From: Paenibacillus sp. UNC451MF
Lineage (GTDB): Bacteria; Bacillota; Bacilli; Paenibacillales; NBRC-103111
Reading direction: 5' to 3'
NCBI RefSeq assembly: GCF_000686845.1
Contig: NZ_JMLS01000005.1
Span: 225,672-289,671, forward strand
Length of the DNA: 64,000 bases
Positions 24,300-33,283 of this stretch are shown piece after piece. The position numbers and the translations under genes were made by a program. Numbering within the stretch: position 1 is the first letter of the stretch; the number at the start of each line of letters is the position of its first letter. Under the pieces are notes generated by a model. The model saw nothing but the letters and a program-made list of their open reading frames with translations, ran no database searches and was not told where the DNA came from.

Positions 24300-26222
24300 T
24301 TATTTCGTTTCCGGTGTTTTGGCGATGTTTTCTAAAGCACTGTCGCCTAAACGCTCCTTAAGCTGCTGCAAATACAAGCTGCGCGGTTCGACGTGCTGAC
24401 CGTACCGATCCCAGAATCCGTCTTGACGGGGACGCAAGTCGTGCTGGTTAGGGAGAAACGGACGTTCTTGCTTTCCAATGTGGCCAATCGCGTAATTTTG
24501 GGCTGTTGGCGGCTGTTGTACGGTCAGTACACCTTCCGTGTTCCAGGTCACATAGTTGGCACCGGCCCAACCATGCCCGCTGCCCATCCATCCACGGTCA
24601 CGAATGTAAATAGGAGACTGGACGTTATCGTATAAGCCTCCGACCGACCAACGGTGATGAGGCTCGCTGGCATTGAAGTCAATACGAGATTCGCTGTCCA
24701 GGAATACGTTCGGTCCGCTTACTTTTGCATCGAAGACGAAAGCATGCCTTGCCGTCTCGGTATCGCAGCGCTGAACCAGCGACAGCTGCCCTGTGACGTG
24801 GAAACAGTACCGGCGTCCACCTGTAATGATGCTGACCATGTCGCGAACCGTGCAGTCTTGAATGGTAACCCATTTGGCATAGCGGTCGATCGTTACAAGG
24901 GAGTGCTCCAAGTGGTAGCCTGTGACGTCACGTACCCAAGCATTTTTGACAAAGTTCAGTGTGGCGAAGTTAACGGTATGAGATTCATCTGCGCAGTACG
25001 TCGTACTACCGGGTCTTCCGTCCACTTGGGTATCCGTAACCTCCGGATTGAAGTCCGAGTCAATCCTCAAGTTTTCTAGACCTACCTGCTCGATTCGTCC
25101 CTTATCGTCATACTGGAACAGCTTTCCGCCGCCCCAACGAGCTTCAATAGCATTGGTTATCGGGGCATCGATAGTGATGACATTGTCCTCGATACCCGTG
25201 ATCACGCGGTCAAAGAGGAGTTCGAACGGAGCCCATTGCTTCGTTCCACCGGCATTCGGTCGCGGTGTGATCGTATCCATATCGATCTCACTTATCCAGC
25301 TTGCATTGCCGTATCGGAGTACGGCAACGGTATCGCCTACCGAATAGCCACTGGCATCGGCGACATGAAAGACTCTCGAGCCTGAAGGGACGTATAGGTC
25401 CGTGATGTCCGTACCCGTTTCTTCCAGCAGGTCGGGGGAACTGCCAAGCACCTCAACCAAGTCACGCTTGGCTGTGCCGGTACCATGAAGAATGGTCCCG
25501 TCTTCGCCTTGACCTTCTCCTCGCAGCACGACGCCGCTTTCGCGAATATACAGTGTACCCGCAATACGGTATATGCCTCTTTGCAAGAGCAGTGCACCAC
25601 GGAAGCCGTCTTCGCCAATCGGTAGACAGGAAAGTTCATCGATAGCTTGCTGGATTCGTGCGGTATCGTCACTCTCCCCGGAAGCGGGGCTGAGTGTCAA
25701 ACGAACCGGTACATTAGGTATCGTCACACCGCCGCCCTTATAGCCGCAGTTAGAGAAGTCAGCGATTCGGTTCCCTTTGTAGTCCGGGACATAAGTCATA
25801 CTGCCATTCGTGTCCAGATAAGCGATATGGCTTTGTTCGGAGGAAAGGCTTTCTGTATCCATTACCATGAAGGTGAAGTTATCGTATAATGGCGCAGAAT
25901 CAGCAGGATTCAACCGAATACGGATGATGTACAAACCGTTATCCAAAGGAGTAGATGTGAAAGTAATAAGCTGCTCATGACCTGCAGCTATCGATACTTC
26001 CTGTACGGATTGAAGTATCCGGGAATCTGTTGAATTCTCGAGTTCGACAGTTAACTGAATGTCTGCGTAAGCATGAATCCGAACAGCAGGCGGAATAGCA
26101 CCAGGAGCAAGCACGGCCGGATGACCGATCTGCTGCGTAAGAGTCGGATGCTCCAATGTCCAATCTGCAATTCCAGGAGCGGCTGCGTTTGTATGCAGTG
26201 AAGGGTTGGCTTCGTTAATCAT
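24300..26222 (-). CDS. Right-handed beta-helix protein, putative polysaccharide lyase or hydrolase
   Basis: A 640-residue protein with an N-terminal beta-sandwich-like region (to ~150) followed by a pectate-lyase-type parallel beta-helix (DDTARIQQAIDELSC start motif, GVVLRGEGQGEDGTILHG, then repeated short strands) and an unusual segment SGHGWAGANYVTWNTEG. No signal peptide is seen. I cannot assign a CAZy family; it may belong to uncharacterised lyase-like families seen in polysaccharide loci. ATG at 26222 is used because AAGGAAGTG lies upstream. It is 42 bases downstream of the YesM-like kinase gene in the same direction, so it may be the last gene of that operon, consistent with a pectin-derived substrate. 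Confidence 0.78.
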   Translation of the reverse strand: MINEANPSLHTNAAAPGIADWTLEHPTLTQQIGHPAVLAPGAIPPAVRIHAYADIQLTVELENSTDSRILQSVQEVSIAAGHEQLITFTSTPLDNGLYIIRIRLNPADSAPLYDNFTFMVMDTESLSSEQSHIAYLDTNGSMTYVPDYKGNRIADFSNCGYKGGGVTIPNVPVRLTLSPASGESDDTARIQQAIDELSCLPIGEDGFRGALLLQRGIYRIAGTLYIRESGVVLRGEGQGEDGTILHGTGTAKRDLVEVLGSSPDLLEETGTDITDLYVPSGSRVFHVADASGYSVGDTVAVLRYGNASWISEIDMDTITPRPNAGGTKQWAPFELLFDRVITGIEDNVITIDAPITNAIEARWGGGKLFQYDDKGRIEQVGLENLRIDSDFNPEVTDTQVDGRPGSTTYCADESHTVNFATLNFVKNAWVRDVTGYHLEHSLVTIDRYAKWVTIQDCTVRDMVSIITGGRRYCFHVTGQLSLVQRCDTETARHAFVFDAKVSGPNVFLDSESRIDFNASEPHHRWSVGGLYDNVQSPIYIRDRGWMGSGHGWAGANYVTWNTEGVLTVQQPPTAQNYAIGHIGKQERPFLPNQHDLRPRQDGFWDRYGQHVEPRSLYLQQLKERLGDSALENIAKTPETK

Positions 26223-26264
26223 TCGTACACTTCCTTTTCTTAGAATAAGATGTCTCAAGAGGAC

Positions 26265-28097
26265 TCAAAAGGGAAATTGCATGCGGACAAAAGCTCCCCC
26301 TTGGGGACTGTTGCCGATCTCGATGCCAGCGACAGTTGCGTGATAACGCATTCGCAGCCGGTATTGAATGTTCAAGAGCCCGATGCGTTGAAAATCGGTA
26401 TAATCCGACTCAGCGTAAGCAAGCTGTTCACGAAGATCGTGCAAGCGCTGTGAGGCAAAACCGGCTCCGTTATCCGTAACCGTTACCTGCAGCGTTCCTT
26501 GCTCGGTCCGCTGGACGACGATATGCAAGCTCAACTGCTTGACATTTTTCTCGAAGCCGTGCCGTACAGTGTTTTCAGCAATCGGTTGAAGAATCACCTT
26601 CAGGCAGGGGATGTCGAGACAGGCCTCGTCGACCTGCAGTGTGTAGTCGAAAGCATCGCCGTAACGGATTTGAATAATTTGCAAATAACGCTTTAAGTGC
26701 TGCACTTCGTCCCGCACGGTAACATCCATATGCCGATAGTTGGCCGTATACCGGAACATATGGGCAAGAGATATCGTGATGCTTTCAATTTCATAATGCC
26801 GAATCTGTGTAGCCATGGAGTTAATAATTTCTAATGTATTATACAAGAAATGGGAATCGATTTGGGACTGCAGAGAAAAAAGTACCGCTTGCTGCTCCGC
26901 AAGCTTGGATTCGGACAATCGTTTAATATGCTGCTGAAGATCAGACAGCATCACGTTATAGGACTGGGCGAGCGTCGATATTTCGTCCTCACCCTCAATT
27001 GTAATCGGAACATCGATCTGTCCCCGGCCGGTTTGCTTCATGAACTGCTTCAGCTTGCTGATTCGGCGGGTGATGGACGAGGATACGAAAATAATAAAAA
27101 TAGCCGATAGGGCCATACAGACTGCAGCTGTTGCGATAATGATCCGGCGAATATCTAAGACGCTGCCTGCCACCTCGTCATAAGGAATGACGATAACCGA
27201 TTTCCAATCCGTACCCTCGATGGCTTGATACACCACAATCTCGTGAGAGACTGGAATGATAAAGGAACCTCCCGGAGTATCCTTCACCCGGCTCCGGATG
27301 GACTCATCCATCGGTGTCAACAGCTTGTCTCGCTGCGGATGGGCGACAATAAGCCCGCCCGAATCGATGATAAAGCCTACGCCGCTTTTGCCGATGTTGA
27401 TTTCATTGAGGATGCTCTGCATCAAATCGGGCTTAATATCGATTTTAATGTAGGTCACTCCGTTGAAGCCAACGCGCTTCACTATGCTGACGATCGGCAG
27501 CCGTATAGGATTCAAGACCGAATCTACATAATTGGACGTGATGTCGGACAAATAGGTTACCTTTTGCATCGGATTAATTTGATTGAACCAGTGCTCCTGG
27601 ACCATCTTATAGCCGGGACGAATCCCTGCATCGGTTGTGAAATAGGCTTGATTGCCGGACATATGGTACAGCATGACCGACAATAACTCTGGGTGCGTAT
27701 TCGTAAACGGCTTAATATAGTCCGATTCCAGCACATAGAAGGGGACGACCGATTCCGCCTGACGTCCAATGCTCAGGTTGCTCCAGGCTTGCAGCTGCTC
27801 GCTGGAGCCTAATGTAAACAGAAACCGTTCGTATTCCTGCAAATATCGGACGAGGTTCAAATTAGCCTGCTTCAAAATAAGGCTGCTGAACTGCATGTCG
27901 TCCTGCTGAATCTTGCTTGAGGTTTCTCTTACTGTGAAGAAACCGATCAGGAGCAGGTTGGCAAACACGACGAGAATAAAGATGGAGACCAGCTTCCATT
28001 TGAATGAAGTTCTCCACCGGGACCACAACGGCTCGAGAAGCCGTACGAAGAGGTTAGAGTGAGCCTGGGCATTCTTTTTAGACGGATGTGGTTCCAT
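26265..28097 (-). CDS. YesM-type sensor histidine kinase
   Basis: A 610-residue membrane kinase of the family paired with AraC-type regulators and sugar ABC transporters. TM1 is about 36-54, an extracytoplasmic Cache-like sensor follows, TM2 is about 300-322, then HAMP, the His-kinase box SQIDSHFLYNTLEIIN and the ATPase domain (ENTVRHGF, DNGAGF). The usual NPHFLYN reads DSHFLYN here, but the phospho-accepting His is kept. Its ATG overlaps the stop of the response-regulator gene (TAATG), so the two are translationally coupled. It probably senses an oligosaccharide or the transporter's loaded binding protein. Confidence 0.94.
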   Translation of the reverse strand: MEPHPSKKNAQAHSNLFVRLLEPLWSRWRTSFKWKLVSIFILVVFANLLLIGFFTVRETSSKIQQDDMQFSSLILKQANLNLVRYLQEYERFLFTLGSSEQLQAWSNLSIGRQAESVVPFYVLESDYIKPFTNTHPELLSVMLYHMSGNQAYFTTDAGIRPGYKMVQEHWFNQINPMQKVTYLSDITSNYVDSVLNPIRLPIVSIVKRVGFNGVTYIKIDIKPDLMQSILNEINIGKSGVGFIIDSGGLIVAHPQRDKLLTPMDESIRSRVKDTPGGSFIIPVSHEIVVYQAIEGTDWKSVIVIPYDEVAGSVLDIRRIIIATAAVCMALSAIFIIFVSSSITRRISKLKQFMKQTGRGQIDVPITIEGEDEISTLAQSYNVMLSDLQQHIKRLSESKLAEQQAVLFSLQSQIDSHFLYNTLEIINSMATQIRHYEIESITISLAHMFRYTANYRHMDVTVRDEVQHLKRYLQIIQIRYGDAFDYTLQVDEACLDIPCLKVILQPIAENTVRHGFEKNVKQLSLHIVVQRTEQGTLQVTVTDNGAGFASQRLHDLREQLAYAESDYTDFQRIGLLNIQYRLRMRYHATVAGIEIGNSPQGGAFVRMQFPF

Positions 28098-29200
28098 TAG
28101 GCTTCCGCGACCATACCCATCCGCTTTCGGTACTCCTTAGGAGTAATGCCGCAAAAATCTTTAAAAATTTTCGCGAAATGCTCACTGTTCTCATACCCTA
28201 CCTGGTTGGCTATCTCGTATATCTTTTGCTGCTGGTCAAGAAGCAGCCGCTTAGCGTTGTTCATTCGAACCTCTGTTAAATAGCCCAGAAGGGTCGACCC
28301 GGTGTGCTGTTTGAACAGAACGGCCAAATAAGACCGACTGATCGGAATCAGGTCAGCCAGCTCCGATGCGTTGATCTTTTCATAGAAATGCTGTTCGATA
28401 TAGGCTTTCACTTGCGTGACCATTTTGGCGTATTCCGACGGCTGATCTTTTTTGCTCTGTTCGATCAATTGAAGCATGCTTTGCTCAAGGCGCATCACTG
28501 CAGCCAACCGGAAGTAAAACCGCTTGTCTTGATGCGGCATACCACTTTTGCCGTATCCAAGATGATGATCCGTAATACTGTAGGAGTCGGGTATTGTGAG
28601 TCGTGCTTCTTTGGCGATCATATCAATCCACGCTTCAGATAACGGACCGAGCAGGTAGTAGTCGCTTCCCGACCATTGCTCCATAGCCAGCAGCGTATCC
28701 ATGACCAAAAGCGGGTATTTGTCCGATTGTTGGGTCCGAATCAGGTCTACCCATTTTTTCATAATTTCATGGGAATGGTTTAATTGTTCCGCCAGTAATT
28801 TATGGGCACGGTCCATCCGTTCTTTGTGTAACTCGGCCTTGGCGGATTCCAATGCTTGGCGCAAGGCGCTCCGCTCCACCGGCTTCAGAATATAATCTGT
28901 CACATGGAGAGCAAGAGCGGCCTTGGCGTAGCTAAAATCGTCATAGCTGCTGACGATGATACATTTCATCCATGGGTAGGACTGGTTGATTTCGTTAATG
29001 AGCTCCAGCCCGTCCATGATAGGCATGCGAATATCGGTAATGCAAATGTCCGCATAGTGGGTCTCGAGCCACACGAGCGCCTCCTTCCCATCTGAGGCTT
29101 CCCCGCTGATTCTTAGCGTCTCATCACCGCATTGTTCTATTTTAGCAATAAGTCCGGAGCGGATAGGAAGCTCGTCTTCGACAACCAAGATGCGCAGCAT
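28097..29200 (-). CDS. YesN-type response regulator with AraC DNA-binding domain
   Basis: A 367-residue regulator. The receiver domain (1-120) carries the acidic pair DE near residue 8 and the phospho-acceptor in CITDIRMPIMDG. A linker of about 140 residues follows, and the C-terminal 100 residues are an AraC double helix-turn-helix (SELADLIPISRSYLAVLFK and IYEIANQVGYENSEHFAKIF, ending FCGITPKEYRK). The ATG has GAGGAGA ahead. It is the first gene of the kinase operon and would activate the adjacent ABC transporter genes (29320-32895), which lie directly upstream on the same strand. Confidence 0.94.
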   Translation of the reverse strand: MLRILVVEDELPIRSGLIAKIEQCGDETLRISGEASDGKEALVWLETHYADICITDIRMPIMDGLELINEINQSYPWMKCIIVSSYDDFSYAKAALALHVTDYILKPVERSALRQALESAKAELHKERMDRAHKLLAEQLNHSHEIMKKWVDLIRTQQSDKYPLLVMDTLLAMEQWSGSDYYLLGPLSEAWIDMIAKEARLTIPDSYSITDHHLGYGKSGMPHQDKRFYFRLAAVMRLEQSMLQLIEQSKKDQPSEYAKMVTQVKAYIEQHFYEKINASELADLIPISRSYLAVLFKQHTGSTLLGYLTEVRMNNAKRLLLDQQQKIYEIANQVGYENSEHFAKIFKDFCGITPKEYRKRMGMVAEA

Positions 29201-29319
29201 GCTGTCTCCTCACATTCAGTTAAGCTTGGATTTTTGTCATACCTTAGATCTTACAATGGGAAGTCGGAAAAGCTCAATAGGGTAATTTATTGTGCTATGT
29301 GTAAATTTGTCTTTGCGCC

Positions 29320-30216
29320 TTAGCCTTTAATAGAGCCGATCATAACACCGCGCACAAAATGTCTTTGTACAAAAGGATACATAATCATCAACGGCAGACT
29401 GGAAAAAATAATCAGGGAATATTTCAAAAGCTCATTCAAATACAGCCGTTGATTCTGGTCTGCAATGCTGGTCGTCAATGTATCGGAGGTGTTCATCATC
29501 AAGATTTCGCGCAAATAAATTTGCAGCGGAAACAAGCTTTTATTATTCAAATAAATGAGGGGGCTAAAAAATTCATTCCAATGCTCTACCGCGTAGAACA
29601 AGGTTATCACGGCAATAATCGCACCGGATACCGGTAGTACGATGCTTATGAGAAAGCGGAAATTGCTGCAGCCGTCCATTTTGGCCGAGTCCAGCAGCTC
29701 GTCAGGAATGTTCGACCGGAAAAAGGTCATTGTCATAATGACGTTGAACATGCTCATAGCGTTAGGAATCAGCAGCGCCCAACGGGTGTTCAGCATGCCC
29801 AGTTCTTTGACCAGCAGGTAAGAAGGGATCAGTCCGCCCGAGAAAATCAGTGTGAAGGCGAACACCATCATAATGAACTTGCGCCCGGCGAAATCTTTGC
29901 GGGACAGCGGATATGCCGCCGCTATCGTCATGGCTACGTTGATCAGAGTACCGACGACCATATAGAAAATACTGTTGGAGTAGCCTATCCAGACTGCTTT
30001 GTATTCCACGACGGCCTTATAGCCCTGCAGTCCGAAATCAACAGGATACAGCCATACTTTACCTGCAACGAGAGCCTCCGGCGAACTGAAGGAAGCGCTC
30101 AATGTATACAGGATCGGATACAGCACCAGTAAGAAAATAATGAAGGTAAATGCGTAGTTAAACCAGTTAAATAGCTTGTCTCCGCCGGTTTCGCGAATTA
30201 ATCGGTTTTCAATCAT
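29320..30216 (-). CDS. Carbohydrate ABC transporter permease (LplC/YtcP type)
   Basis: A 298-residue permease with six predicted membrane helices. The EAA loop reads ELLDSAKMDGCSNFRFLISI, and the C-terminus VRGVMIGSIKG is standard for this class. The start ATG has GGAGGG ahead and is 24 bases from the partner permease. No ATPase gene is present in the operon; as is usual for these importers, a shared MsmX-type ATPase elsewhere probably drives it. The neighbouring pectinesterase and YesMN pair suggest pectin or rhamnogalacturonan oligosaccharides as substrate. Confidence 0.94.
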   Translation of the reverse strand: MIENRLIRETGGDKLFNWFNYAFTFIIFLLVLYPILYTLSASFSSPEALVAGKVWLYPVDFGLQGYKAVVEYKAVWIGYSNSIFYMVVGTLINVAMTIAAAYPLSRKDFAGRKFIMMVFAFTLIFSGGLIPSYLLVKELGMLNTRWALLIPNAMSMFNVIMTMTFFRSNIPDELLDSAKMDGCSNFRFLISIVLPVSGAIIAVITLFYAVEHWNEFFSPLIYLNNKSLFPLQIYLREILMMNTSDTLTTSIADQNQRLYLNELLKYSLIIFSSLPLMIMYPFVQRHFVRGVMIGSIKG

Positions 30217-30240
30217 GAGTCAGCCCTCCAAGGATGAAAA

Positions 30241-31155
30241 TTACCATAAGCTTGTATCGTTTACTTTTTTGGCGATTCGATTAGCCGCAATGATCAGCAC
30301 AAGACCGATTAACGACTTGAACAGCCCGATGGCCGTGGCGTAAGAATAGTTGGGCATCCCCGTAATAAACCCGGTTTTATATACGTAAGTATCGATAACC
30401 TCGGAAGCGTCCACGTTCATTGGATTTTGCAGCAGCAGCACCTTCTGGAAGCCGACGGTCATGATTTTACCGAATTCAAGAATTAAGAGCATGACAATGG
30501 TCGGCAAAATGCCGGGAATGTCGATATGCCGGATGCGCTGCATTTTGCTGGCGCCATCCACGATAGCCGCTTCGTGAAGCTGCGGATCGACGGAGGAGAG
30601 GGCAGCTAAATAAATGATCGAGCCCCAGCCGATATTTTGCCAGACGCCGGACCATACATAGAGCGATTTGAAATAAGCAGGCTCACCAAGCACATTGATC
30701 TTATGTCCGACAGCGAATTCGATTAGTCTGGACAGAACGCCTGTCATAGGAGAGAACAGCTGCATGACAATACCGACCAGCACTACAACGGAAATAAAGT
30801 GAGGAGCATAAGTGACGAGCTGTACGGCTCTTTTATACCGCTCGCGCCGAATATAGTTAAGGCACAAGGCCAAGACGATAGGTGCAGGAAAACCGATTAA
30901 CAGATTGTACAGGTTAATGAGCAGCGTATTGCGGATGACCAGCTTGAAATCGTACGAGTTGAAAAAGCGCTGAAAGTGGTCGAATCCGATCCAAGGACTT
31001 CCCCAGATACCTTTTATAACGCTGTAGTTTTTGAAGGCGATTTGTAGGCCGAGCATAGGTACATAATGGAATGTGATGACGTAGACGAACGGAATGAGAA
31101 TCAATGCGTAGAGCTGCCAGTTTTCTAAAATTTGTTTGCGTTTTGCCGAGATCAT
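30241..31155 (-). CDS. Carbohydrate ABC transporter permease (LplB/YteP type)
   Basis: A 304-residue permease with six membrane segments. It has the family N-terminal NWQLYALILIPFVYVITFHY and YVPMLGLQIAFKNY, and the EAA loop HEAAIVDGASKMQRIRHIDI. It forms the transmembrane pair with the following gene. GGAAGG precedes the ATG. Its gene is separated from the binding-protein gene upstream by about 100 bases containing a long stem-loop, which may lower permease expression relative to the binding protein. Confidence 0.94.
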   Translation of the reverse strand: MISAKRKQILENWQLYALILIPFVYVITFHYVPMLGLQIAFKNYSVIKGIWGSPWIGFDHFQRFFNSYDFKLVIRNTLLINLYNLLIGFPAPIVLALCLNYIRRERYKRAVQLVTYAPHFISVVVLVGIVMQLFSPMTGVLSRLIEFAVGHKINVLGEPAYFKSLYVWSGVWQNIGWGSIIYLAALSSVDPQLHEAAIVDGASKMQRIRHIDIPGILPTIVMLLILEFGKIMTVGFQKVLLLQNPMNVDASEVIDTYVYKTGFITGMPNYSYATAIGLFKSLIGLVLIIAANRIAKKVNDTSLW

Positions 31156-31191
31156 CTTAACCTTCCTTTCTTATCTGCGGATGAAAAGGGC

Positions 31192-31235
31192 GGACCCGGG
31201 CACCGCAGCAGCCTGTGCTGACGAAACCCGGGTCC
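31192..31235 (-). other. Intercistronic stem-loop between binding-protein and permease genes
   Basis: GGACCCGGG (31192-31200) pairs perfectly with CCCGGGTCC (31227-31235), and an inner AGCA/TGCT pairing extends it. There is no T-run, so it is more likely an mRNA-stabilising or attenuating hairpin than a terminator. Confidence 0.7.
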
Positions 31236-31257
31236 TGCCGGTGCTAGCTCATGGAGC

Positions 31258-32895
31258 TTATTTTTTCGTTTTATCGTAATTGGATTGCAAAATTTGCAGG
31301 TACTGCTGCAAACCGGCATTGTCCAGTTCTTTCAAATATTTATCCCAATCCTTATCAATATCCAGGTTGCCCGTAATGAACTTCAGCATGAACTGCTGTA
31401 CCGTGTTCTGAATGTTTTTGGTCACATCGCCGTATTTGGTCAAATCATCTCCGGACATGAACATGAACGGAACGCGCTTGTCAGCGGCGGCATAAGGCTT
31501 GTAGTATTTGTTCGTAATATCGAGGAGCTTGGCTTCCAGCTGGCTGTCCTGGGTTACCACGCCGCCTTCTTGGACATCGCGAGCGGTATATCTTGCTGCT
31601 GTTTGTCCCCATCGGATATTGGTTTTCGTTCCGAACGGTACGATCGGATCTACCAACGCCTGTTTACCGTTCAAGCCCATAACGCCTTCGGCAGGACGCT
31701 TCCAGCCTGTACCTTCTTTACCCCAGCTGGAGTTCGTGCCTTCTTGAATCCCAACTCTTTCGTCATACAGCCAATCGAGCCAACGAATAGCTGCAACCGG
31801 ATCTTTCGCATCCTTCGTAATGACGAAGGCGCCTGGAATTGGAGCGAAGCCGCGGTCATAACCGAAGCGCTCTCCGTTCGGGCCTGCCAATACAGGAACC
31901 GGTACATAATCCTTGTAACGACCGCTCGGTCCGTTGTCTATCGTGAATTGTCCCCAGTAAAGTCCTGTCGCTGCTCCCAGCCTTGAGCCAGCCGGGTCTT
32001 CCGCAAGCGCGGTGAGCGCTTTACGGTCTTGAATGAACGATTCCGGCTGCAGAAGGCCTTCCTGCACTAATTTACGCATGTAGAGCAATCCGTTCTTATA
32101 ACCAGGCTTGGATGCGGAGAACTCCACCTTGCCATTGTTCAGCTCAACATAATTGCCTTTCTCGTAATAAACGAACGATTGCATGAGGAATGCATCAGGC
32201 TCATTATTGGCTGCATTGGCTCCTGCGAAAGGAACAGCTTTCGGATCCATCTGCTTAAATGCTTTCAATACGTTATAAAATTCATCTGTCGTTGTTGGTA
32301 CTTGCAGCCCAAGCTTGTCCAGCCATGCTTTATTGATCCACATCTTCTTCGGCATCGTGGAATGGACGACTTCGCCGACATTTGGGATGCCGTATATGTT
32401 GCCGTCTTGTGCATACATATACTGTTTGACATATGGAGCTTCCTCCATAACCTTCTTGATATGAGGCGCATATTTGTCGATCAGCTCATTCAGAGGCTGA
32501 AAAACCCCTTGGGAACCGAGTGCTACGAGCTGACTTGCCGAAATACCGGCATTCATGAACACATCAGGTAAATCCCCGCCTGCGATCGTTACTTGAAGCT
32601 TCTCTTCCTTCGCGGATTGTGGAACAACGGTCCAATCGACGTGAATATTTGTTTTATCTTCATACCATTTGGTGAAATCGTTCGTTGTGAGGTCCTCGAT
32701 GTTCGGATCTCCGACGACGTATACCTTCATCGTTTCTTTGTTCTTCACAATCGGGAACGTTCCAGGCGCGGTAAGATTGTCGGCTGCTGCTTTCTGATCG
32801 GCTGCCCCTTTGCTTGCGTCTCCGCCGCAGCCGGTCAGAGCAACGGTCATGCCTAGTGCCACTGCAAGTGAGGCAGGAATGATTTTCTTATTCAA
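31258..32895 (-). CDS. Sugar ABC transporter substrate-binding lipoprotein (LplA type)
   Basis: A 545-residue extracellular solute-binding protein. A lipoprotein signal ends in VALTGC with Cys23 as the lipidation site. The mature protein is of the large (about 520 residue) family-1 type found with YesMN systems (KETMKVYVVGDPNIEDL, AGGDLPDVFMNAG, GIPNVGEVVHSTMPKKMWIN). TTG at 32895 is chosen because GGGGGAG lies 8 bases upstream and the signal peptide starts there; a frame open to 32964 would put an extra 23 residues before it. It is the first gene of the importer operon. Confidence 0.93.
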   Translation of the reverse strand: MNKKIIPASLAVALGMTVALTGCGGDASKGAADQKAAADNLTAPGTFPIVKNKETMKVYVVGDPNIEDLTTNDFTKWYEDKTNIHVDWTVVPQSAKEEKLQVTIAGGDLPDVFMNAGISASQLVALGSQGVFQPLNELIDKYAPHIKKVMEEAPYVKQYMYAQDGNIYGIPNVGEVVHSTMPKKMWINKAWLDKLGLQVPTTTDEFYNVLKAFKQMDPKAVPFAGANAANNEPDAFLMQSFVYYEKGNYVELNNGKVEFSASKPGYKNGLLYMRKLVQEGLLQPESFIQDRKALTALAEDPAGSRLGAATGLYWGQFTIDNGPSGRYKDYVPVPVLAGPNGERFGYDRGFAPIPGAFVITKDAKDPVAAIRWLDWLYDERVGIQEGTNSSWGKEGTGWKRPAEGVMGLNGKQALVDPIVPFGTKTNIRWGQTAARYTARDVQEGGVVTQDSQLEAKLLDITNKYYKPYAAADKRVPFMFMSGDDLTKYGDVTKNIQNTVQQFMLKFITGNLDIDKDWDKYLKELDNAGLQQYLQILQSNYDKTKK

Positions 32896-33095
32896 AGCGA
32901 TTCTCCCCCTGTACTTAACTGTTTCTTCTGTATATTTATTATGTTGGACAGGAGGTGTCATCACAATGAGGGGATTGTCTAAAAACCATAGTGATTGTTT
33001 TACAATCCTCTGAGAATGTTCATAAAAAAGAGAGCTTGTTCAGGCTCTGAGTCTTTCGAGAAAACGGATTTATAGGAAGATGACGGAAGACGGGA

Positions 33096-33210
33096 GGTGG
33101 GGTATCCCCTGGAGGAGCGGAAGCGCCCGCCTTTGTTATCGGGAAATCCCCTCTGTAAAGCAATTGAATATTTCCCGATAACAACAGCGGCCGGAGGGGG
33201 ATACCCCACC
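33096..33210. repeat. Nested double-palindrome intergenic element
   Basis: An outer perfect 14-bp inverted repeat (GGTGGGGTATCCCC at 33096-33109, GGGGATACCCCACC at 33197-33210) encloses an inner perfect 15-bp inverted repeat (TTGTTATCGGGAAAT at 33133-33147, ATTTCCCGATAACAA at 33170-33184). A looser third pairing (CAGGCTCT near 33041 with AGAGCCTG near 33259) may enclose both. The right half recurs at 3184-3243. The 388-base gap 32896-33283 holds no gene that I can support. Confidence 0.8.
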
Positions 33211-33283
33211 GGAGTACCACATACACTTCCGAAGTAGCAGGGGTTTCTCAACACTCTAGAGAGCCTGTTACGCCTCCTAGCGA

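Noticed and set aside
31285-31986. Plus-strand frame opposite the sugar-binding lipoprotein gene
   Set aside because: Antisense shadow of a clear family-1 binding protein; no ribosome site or domain.
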